Assembly: GCA_000431215.1 (NCBI GenBank)
Contig: HF985582.1
Coordinates: 1 to 20,839, forward strand
From: Prevotella sp. CAG:1031
GTDB lineage: Bacteria > Bacteroidota > Bacteroidia > Bacteroidales > Muribaculaceae
Length of the DNA stretch: 20,839 nt
Reading direction: 5' to 3'
The first letter of the stretch is position 1. Every line of letters begins with the position of its first letter. Below the pieces are notes generated by a model that was not told where the DNA came from, searched no databases, and was given only the letters and a program-made list of their open reading frames with translations. The position numbers and the translations under genes were made by a program. Shown here one piece after another: positions 16,438-20,839 of the stretch.

Positions 16438-18396
16438 ATGAAAGTCATAATTACCGAGGCCGCTCCCGTGGCTTCAGCCATCGCCCGCGCCCTTAACGTA
16501 ACCACCAATGTAGCCGTCCCCGGCGTAATCTACAACAATGACATCGCTGTCATCACCGTCACTCCTGACTTCATCCGTCCATTCGGACTCGGAGTGCTTC
16601 CCGGCAAGGACGCTCTCCCCATCGTGCCGGAACGCTACACATACGGTATCCGCCATACTCCCGATGAGAACGGTCGTTATGGTATCTCGACCGAGGACAA
16701 GACCTATGCCGACTATATCGGCAAACTTATCCGTGGCGGCGGTGAGGTAATCTTCGCTTCCGACGGCGGAGCCGATGCTCAGGGACGTTTCGCCAACATC
16801 TGCCGTTTCTTCAAAGTCGGCGCACCCACAAGCCGTATGTTACTGACCCGTATGGAGCGCAAGGCAATCAAGTCGGCATTCAAGACCCGTCAGTGGGGAC
16901 GTAAGTTCCATAATCTCGCCCAGACAGGACTGGTGGGCATGGCGATGGACGAGGCTTTCAAGTACAATGTTTCAGAAGTCTATCGCTCTCTGTTCAAGGA
17001 AATGAAGTCGCCTATCTGCCGTCAGGATGTGCTTGTACTTGCCGCCGTCAAGAACTATCTTGAATCTGACGCAGAAGCCCGTGGCCAACACGTTCCCGTC
17101 ACCACCCATTCCGTTATGGTGAGCGGCGTGGTTCTCGGCAAGGATGTCAAATTCTATCCCTGTTCGACATTCTCCACCAAAGATGAGGCAGCGGAGGCAT
17201 ACAAGAATCTGTGTGTGCCGGCAACAGTCGAGGCTTCCGATGTTATGCTCGACACTGAGATGAGTCCGGCTCCGGCACTCTTCACTCTCGCCACACTCCA
17301 GAGCGAGGCATGGGAAAAACTCAATCTTAATTTCTCCACAACCCGCGACATCACCGTCAGCCTCTATGAGCGTGGTTTTATCTCGTCGCCCCTGACATCA
17401 TGCGCAAAACTGCCCGAATCGTTGCGCGATGAACTCCGCCGCTACAAATGGTGCAGGAAGTATCCTTTTGCCGCCGACGGGACAATCTCCGGCAATCACG
17501 GCATCATCATCTCCGGCAACAAGCCTCTGTTCCTCGACAGTGATGAACAGCGTGTATATGACCTTATCCGTTCTCGCTTCTATGCCAACCTTGCCGGCCC
17601 TACCGCAGTGAACGAGCTGGTTATCGAGGTGGAAATCAACGGCGAACCGTTCTATGGAACTATCCCTTACACCCCCGACATCAAGGTGCCTAAGGCCGTG
17701 GAAGTGAAACTCACCGGTAAATCCCAATTCTCCCGCACCTCAGTGGCTCCCACAGCGCCCAAAATGAACGATCTTCTCTGCGCAATATCAATGTTGCTCC
17801 GTTCACTGTCGGACAAATACAATCCCGGTATGCCTTTCACATTGGCACACCATGATGTGGCGGACGCATTCGACCGTCTCCGCGACAACCGCCTTCTTCT
17901 GGACGTATGCGGTGAACCTGCAATCACCGGCGAGGGAAATCTCCTGCTTGAAACCTTCAACGCAACTTATGCCCTCGGTCACCTTATGGCATATCAGGTA
18001 GAGGTTGAACGGCTCTACGGCGACCGCAAGAACAGTGTCGGCGGAGCGCAGCTCATGAATGAGTATGGCAAATGGATCTATGACAAGACCGAACAGCTCA
18101 TCACCGACCACCGTCTGTTCCCGGCTAAGGCAGATACCCATGTCTGCCCGATATGCGGCCGACACTCGGTTATCCGCTATCCCCGCGTTGCGAAATGCCA
18201 CGTTTGCGGATTCACCATGCCTTTGCAGTTCATGGGCCACAAGTTCACCGACAAGGAGGTCGCCAGCCTTCTGACCCACGGCTACACATCGCAGATAATG
18301 TTCACCAACCGTCACGGCCATGAGTTCTACGACATCGTTGTGCGCGGCAAGGGCAAAGGGCTGTCATTCGCCCCGATTGAAGCCAAATTATACTGA
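16438..18396 (+). CDS. exc: Exc-like type IA topoisomerase, active site lost
   Basis: A 652-residue protein with the whole fold of a topoisomerase III. It has an N-terminal TOPRIM (VIITEAAPVASAIARALN), a PIVPERY segment, a domain with LYERGFISSPLTSCAKLPE, the HGIII segment and a C-terminal zinc ribbon with cysteines 570, 573, 587 and 590. The active site is broken. The ITYPRSD-type motif reads ISSPLTS, so Ser317 (17386-17388) replaces the catalytic Tyr and the following Arg is Leu. The TOPRIM DxD has become D109-G-G111, and the Lys after the TOPRIM Glu is Ala. The gene follows DUF3945 as exc follows orf3 in CTnDOT. CTnDOT Exc has topoisomerase activity that was reported dispensable for excision, so a DNA-binding or structural role fits. 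The ATG at 16438 is chosen; an upstream in-frame ATG at 16315 adds an unlikely Pro-rich leader. Confidence 0.85.
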   Translation: MKVIITEAAPVASAIARALNVTTNVAVPGVIYNNDIAVITVTPDFIRPFGLGVLPGKDALPIVPERYTYGIRHTPDENGRYGISTEDKTYADYIGKLIRGGGEVIFASDGGADAQGRFANICRFFKVGAPTSRMLLTRMERKAIKSAFKTRQWGRKFHNLAQTGLVGMAMDEAFKYNVSEVYRSLFKEMKSPICRQDVLVLAAVKNYLESDAEARGQHVPVTTHSVMVSGVVLGKDVKFYPCSTFSTKDEAAEAYKNLCVPATVEASDVMLDTEMSPAPALFTLATLQSEAWEKLNLNFSTTRDITVSLYERGFISSPLTSCAKLPESLRDELRRYKWCRKYPFAADGTISGNHGIIISGNKPLFLDSDEQRVYDLIRSRFYANLAGPTAVNELVIEVEINGEPFYGTIPYTPDIKVPKAVEVKLTGKSQFSRTSVAPTAPKMNDLLCAISMLLRSLSDKYNPGMPFTLAHHDVADAFDRLRDNRLLLDVCGEPAITGEGNLLLETFNATYALGHLMAYQVEVERLYGDRKNSVGGAQLMNEYGKWIYDKTEQLITDHRLFPAKADTHVCPICGRHSVIRYPRVAKCHVCGFTMPLQFMGHKFTDKEVASLLTHGYTSQIMFTNRHGHEFYDIVVRGKGKGLSFAPIEAKLY

Positions 18397-18421
18397 AAAT
18401 AACCGCCGTTTGAAAATAATT

Positions 18422-18477
18422 CACTAAATTCGCAATCGAATCGCAGTCTATGTAACATACGACTTGCGGATTTAGTG
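18422..18477 (+). other. Compound inverted repeat after the Exc-like gene
   Basis: CACTAAATTCGCAA (18422-18435) is the inverse complement of 18464-18477 with one mismatch in 14. Inside it lies TATG-TAA-CATA (18450-18460), whose arms extend through AGTC and GACT with one bulged base. It lies 25 bases after the stop codon and directly before the terminator stem. Possible readings are an operator, a leader structure for the following HTH genes, or a recombinase/Xis binding site. Confidence 0.5.
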
Positions 18478-18480
18478 GTT

Positions 18481-18510
18481 GAAGGCGGAGGGGACTCCGC
18501 CTTCTTTTTT
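18481..18510 (+). terminator. Rho-independent terminator
   Basis: GAAGGCGGAG (18481-18490) and CTCCGCCTTC (18495-18504) form a perfect 10-bp GC-rich stem with a GGGA loop, followed by TTTTTT. It is a textbook intrinsic terminator closing the excision-type operon. Because it stands only 30 bases before the next gene it could also act as an attenuator. Confidence 0.9.
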
Positions 18511-18539
18511 CACTCGGTCACATTTGAAACCGCTAAACA

Positions 18540-18827
18540 TTGGAATACGTAAGAATCGACAAAGAGGCACTGGATGCAATGTTCGAGATAATGGAGTATC
18601 AGTCCCTTTTGATTGCGGCGATGTATGAGAAGTGCCGCTCAATCCAATCCGGCAAATGGATTCCAACTGAGACCGTCGCGGAACTGCTATGTGTTTCAAC
18701 CCGGAAAGTGAGAACTATGAAAACGCTCGGACAAATCGGCTATGTAAAACATGGACGGAAATGTTTTTACAAGTCAGAGGACGTATATTCAAAAATAAAC
18801 AAAGGCAAGAGTGAAAGAAATATATGA
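18540..18827 (+). CDS. HTH_17/excisionase-type protein 1
   Basis: A 95-residue protein with a C-terminal winged helix of the excisionase/MerR-like HTH_17 type: WIPTETVAELLCVSTRKVRTMK, then IGYVKHGRKCFYKSEDVYSKI. The N-terminal helix MEYVRIDKEALDAMFEIMEY is typical of Bacteroidetes proteins of this kind. The start is TTG at 18540, directly after a stop codon; the first in-frame ATG (18579) would remove the typical N-terminus. It lies beyond the terminator of the Exc-like gene and overlaps the next HTH gene by 17 bases. Beside a tyrosine recombinase, a recombination directionality role is likely, but binding has not been shown. Confidence 0.75.
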   Translation: MEYVRIDKEALDAMFEIMEYQSLLIAAMYEKCRSIQSGKWIPTETVAELLCVSTRKVRTMKTLGQIGYVKHGRKCFYKSEDVYSKINKGKSERNI

Positions 18828-19101
18828 CAAAGAACATGACGTTATAAGAAAATTCCTCTCGATGGGAAGGCGGAATATTGAGATGCTGGAGGAAATAGCG
18901 TTGGAATATAAACCTTTCCTGATGGGTAAACGCTTTATTACTGATGCCCAGTTATCTGAAAGACTCGGTATTTCGCGCCGAACATTGCAGGACTTCCGCG
19001 ACAGAGGCATTATTCCGTTCTATCGTCTTGACGGAAAGATACTTTATGAAGAAACGGATATAGAGGAATACCTGTCCTCAATCTACATACCCAAATATTA
19101 A
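18811..19101 (+). CDS. HTH_17/excisionase-type protein 2
   Basis: A 96-residue relative of the preceding gene product, with a clear HTH_17 fold: FITDAQLSERLGISRRTLQDFR, then IIPFYRLDGKILYEETDIEEYL. The predicted start is GTG at 18811, preceded by AAAGG; the next in-frame ATG (18862) would cut the N-terminal helix. It overlaps the upstream gene by 17 bases, implying coupled translation. Two tandem small winged-helix proteins next to an integrase recall the Xis2c/Xis2d pair of CTnDOT. It converges with the integrase gene across a shared terminator. Confidence 0.75.
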   Translation: MKEIYDKEHDVIRKFLSMGRRNIEMLEEIALEYKPFLMGKRFITDAQLSERLGISRRTLQDFRDRGIIPFYRLDGKILYEETDIEEYLSSIYIPKY

Positions 19102-19140
19102 AAGGGAGAGTTACCGAATCGACCGGTAGCTCTCCCTTTT
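19100..19140. terminator. Bidirectional terminator between HTH and integrase genes
   Basis: A 17-bp stem (19100-19116 with 19124-19140, one T-G wobble) around a 7-base loop. AAAA at the left base and TTTT at the right base give a T run on both strands. It sits between convergent genes and should stop transcription from both sides. Confidence 0.85.
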
Positions 19141-19159
19141 CAGTTGTCTGATGTTGATG

Positions 19160-20398
19160 TCATCTGTTGATGCTCAGTCTGTCAAATCGGTTGCGCATGG
19201 TCTGCATATCCTCATAGACGGTCTGGTCTTGAATCTTAGCGTAGATCTGCGTTGTTTTGATGTCGCTGTGTCCGAGCATCTTCTGGATTGATTCGAGAGG
19301 AACATGATTGTTGAGCGACAGAGACGCGAAAGTGTGTCGCGCGATATGGGTGGTCAGAGGCTTGGTTATCTTTGCGAGATCCGCAATCTCTTTGAGATAA
19401 GCGTTCATTTTCTGATTGGAACATACGGGAAGCACTACTCCTGTAGATACTGCAACGGGATGGTTGACATATTTGTCGGCTATCTGACGCGGTACCTCCA
19501 ACATCGGTATGATACTCAACTCGCCGGTTTTCTCGCGGGACTTGCGTATCCACATATTGCCGTCACGGTCTTTCTCTATGTCGCTCCATTGAAGCGATTT
19601 TATATCGCAGAATGCAAGGCCGGTGAAGCAGCAGAACACGAATGTGTCCCTGACAAGTTCCAGACGCGGCATCATGGAGAAGTCGAGTTTGAGAATCTCC
19701 ATAATCTCAGCCTCAGTCAGAAATTGGCGTTTCGCCTGAGTGCGGTGGAACTTCCTGCCGATGAACGGGTCTTCTGTTATCCACTTATGCGCGATGGCAT
19801 ACTGGATAGTGTTCTTGAGATAGCGGAGGTACTTCACAGCCGTGTTGTTGGCGCAGTTCTTGCTGACACGCAGAAAATGCTCGAAATCATCTATCATTCC
19901 TGCCGTGACATCCCTTACCGGAATATCATCGACATTCATAGTCAGACGCAGGAACTCGCCGAGGTAGGTCACGCACCGCTCCCAACGAAGGTAGGTAGCA
20001 TTGACCATATCGCCACGCTCCATCTCCTCTTTTCTCTTGGCGTTGGATTCTGTGAAAATCTCACATAGCATTTTAGGCTTCTCTACCTTGCCGAGAAAAA
20101 GGTCGCGCATAACAATAGGGTTGACGAGTTTCTTCTCGCGGACGAGGTTAGTATGTATCTCGCAGAATCTGGCCCGTATCTCATCGAGGTACTTGTTCAG
20201 CTCCAGATCGCGCCGGGAGCGACCTTTCGAGAGCTTGCGTTTCTGGTCCCAGTTCTCAGGATTGACCGAGCGGCCTATGGCGAGGTCAGTCTGCTGACCT
20301 GCCACTGAAATTCTGACATACACCTTGTGGTCGGTGTAGCCTTCCGACCTTGGCTTCCTTGTGAAGAAGGTCAGGGTGAAATAAGGGTTGTTTGTCAT
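19160..20398 (-). CDS. Tyrosine recombinase (element integrase)
   Basis: A 412-residue Bacteroidetes-type integrase. The N-terminal arm-binding domain (about 5-90) has a beta-rich KVYVRISVAG start; a SAM-like core-binding domain covers about 110-215 and the catalytic domain about 225-400. Catalytic residues visible are K290 (EKTGEL), H351 and R354 (HIARHTFASL), H377 (LGHSDIKTT) and nucleophile Y386 (QIYAKI). The place of the first catalytic Arg reads TGLAFCDI, with Ala262; loss of this Arg is also known for IntDOT, so it is a subfamily trait rather than damage. It should excise and integrate the element. A good promoter lies just upstream, followed by the putative attachment region. Confidence as the integrase is very high; target site unknown. 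Confidence 0.95.
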   Translation of the reverse strand: MTNNPYFTLTFFTRKPRSEGYTDHKVYVRISVAGQQTDLAIGRSVNPENWDQKRKLSKGRSRRDLELNKYLDEIRARFCEIHTNLVREKKLVNPIVMRDLFLGKVEKPKMLCEIFTESNAKRKEEMERGDMVNATYLRWERCVTYLGEFLRLTMNVDDIPVRDVTAGMIDDFEHFLRVSKNCANNTAVKYLRYLKNTIQYAIAHKWITEDPFIGRKFHRTQAKRQFLTEAEIMEILKLDFSMMPRLELVRDTFVFCCFTGLAFCDIKSLQWSDIEKDRDGNMWIRKSREKTGELSIIPMLEVPRQIADKYVNHPVAVSTGVVLPVCSNQKMNAYLKEIADLAKITKPLTTHIARHTFASLSLNNHVPLESIQKMLGHSDIKTTQIYAKIQDQTVYEDMQTMRNRFDRLSINR

Positions 20399-20423
20399 GT
20401 TACTTACGGGTTTAATGGTTACT

Positions 20424-20455
20424 TAAAGATACTCATTTTTAACCCAGATTCCAAA
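20424..20455 (-). promoter_or_regulatory. Integrase promoter
   Basis: On the minus strand, TTTG (plus 20452-20455) is followed after 20 bases by TATCTTTA (plus 20424-20431), one base off the TAnnTTTG consensus. The start of transcription would fall near 20417, giving a leader of roughly 20 bases before the integrase ATG. Confidence 0.55.
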
Positions 20456-20486
20456 TGCACTTCGGAACATGATACTCCGGCGGTGG

Positions 20487-20795
20487 CGTAACCGTGTACA
20501 TCAGGCCGATTTTTCGGCGAAATTTAACATTGTACACGAATTTCACACGGCAGAATGGGGAAGACCGCAGCAGTGACGACAGACAAAATCATCGGATAGG
20601 ATTAACTCTTAAATAAAGTTAAAATCTACTTTATCACACCCGAATTGTGGGTCGAGGGTCGCGTTCCCGCCCGCAGAACCCCACTTTTTCAAAGTTGAAT
20701 TTCTGCAAATGCGCAGTCCTCAACCTGTTGCGGGCCTTTCCGTGTAACCGTGTACATTTTTGTACACGAAACACGATGTACACGTTTTGTACACG
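20487..20795. other. Six TGTACACG sites, putative attachment region
   Basis: Downstream of the promoter side of int there is no gene. CGTGTACA occurs at 20493-20500 and 20749-20756, and its inverse TGTACACG at 20531-20538, 20761-20768, 20777-20784 and 20788-20795. The pair at 20749-20768 is a perfect inverted repeat with spacer TTTT. A 14-base block GTAACCGTGTACAT occurs at both 20487-20500 and 20743-20756, and TTGTACACGAA also occurs twice. Between them, ATAAAGT/ACTTTAT (20613-20619, 20628-20634) forms another dyad. Clustered repeats beside an integrase gene are the expected form of arm-type integrase or Xis binding sites. The exact crossover point was not identified. Confidence 0.55.
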
Positions 20796-20839
20796 CCTGT
20801 AGGTAATATTGGGTCAGCGGATTTTCCCGGTGGGCAGAC

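Noticed and set aside
20645..20685. A tRNA T-arm-like stretch (GGGTCGCGTTCCCGCCCGC) that could mark a tRNA attachment site
   Set aside because: Only three stem pairs fit, the loop is not the conserved TTCGANN and no other tRNA arm is found nearby.
1..20839. CRISPR arrays, rRNA genes or insertion sequences
   Set aside because: No regularly spaced short repeats, no rRNA-like segments and no transposase found by eye.

Overview
The window looks like most of an integrated mobile element of a Bacteroidales bacterium (Bacteroides, Prevotella, Muribaculaceae or a relative), of the CTnDOT-like regulatory and excision type. The evidence is the gene set (MobA/MobB relaxase/VirD4-like coupling protein, DUF1896, a giant methylase-helicase, RteC, DUF4099/DUF3945, an Exc-like topoisomerase, a Bacteroidetes tyrosine recombinase) and promoter-like sites of the Bacteroidetes form TTTG-N20/21-TAnnTTTG. 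I could not run searches; family names come from motifs read by eye.

Layout. 1-1423 has no convincing gene. It holds two imperfect ~150-bp direct repeats, each with a leftward promoter at the same internal spacing, four copies of a GNCCGYATTTGRYC motif, and an AT-rich block full of ATAGA/TCTAT. A rightward promoter (1275-1307) and a nested set of inverted repeats (1424-1499, an oriT candidate) precede the mobilization operon. 1588-11912 (+) is one tight operon: mobA, mobB (relaxase), mobC (coupling ATPase), a DUF1896 protein and a 2048-residue DNA methylase/MutS-I/SNF2-helicase protein. It meets a leftward NtrC-type regulator (11967-13304) over a hairpin with a perfect 23-bp stem. 13606-18396 (+) holds rteC and an excision-type operon: HTH protein, DUF4099/DUF3945 protein and an Exc-like topoisomerase homologue. 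After a strong terminator come two overlapping small HTH (excisionase-type) genes, which converge on the integrase (19160-20398, -) over a bidirectional terminator. The last 440 bases carry six TGTACACG-type sites and are the likely attachment region.

How the parts fit. Integrase plus Xis-type HTH proteins, RteC and Exc would control excision. MobA/MobB would nick oriT, and MobC would hand the strand to a type IV secretion machine. No Tra/T4SS gene and no recognisable cargo is present, so the element is either mobilizable, using a helper, or its tra operon lies left of base 1, where the leftward promoters point. The methylase-helicase and DUF3945 proteins are the sort that protect or process incoming DNA in a recipient.

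Most striking are two regulatory or excision proteins that keep their folds but have lost catalytic residues. The Exc-like topoisomerase has Ser in place of the active-site Tyr and a broken TOPRIM motif. The NtrC-like regulator lacks the phospho-acceptor Asp, the GAFTGA loop and the Walker B Asp.
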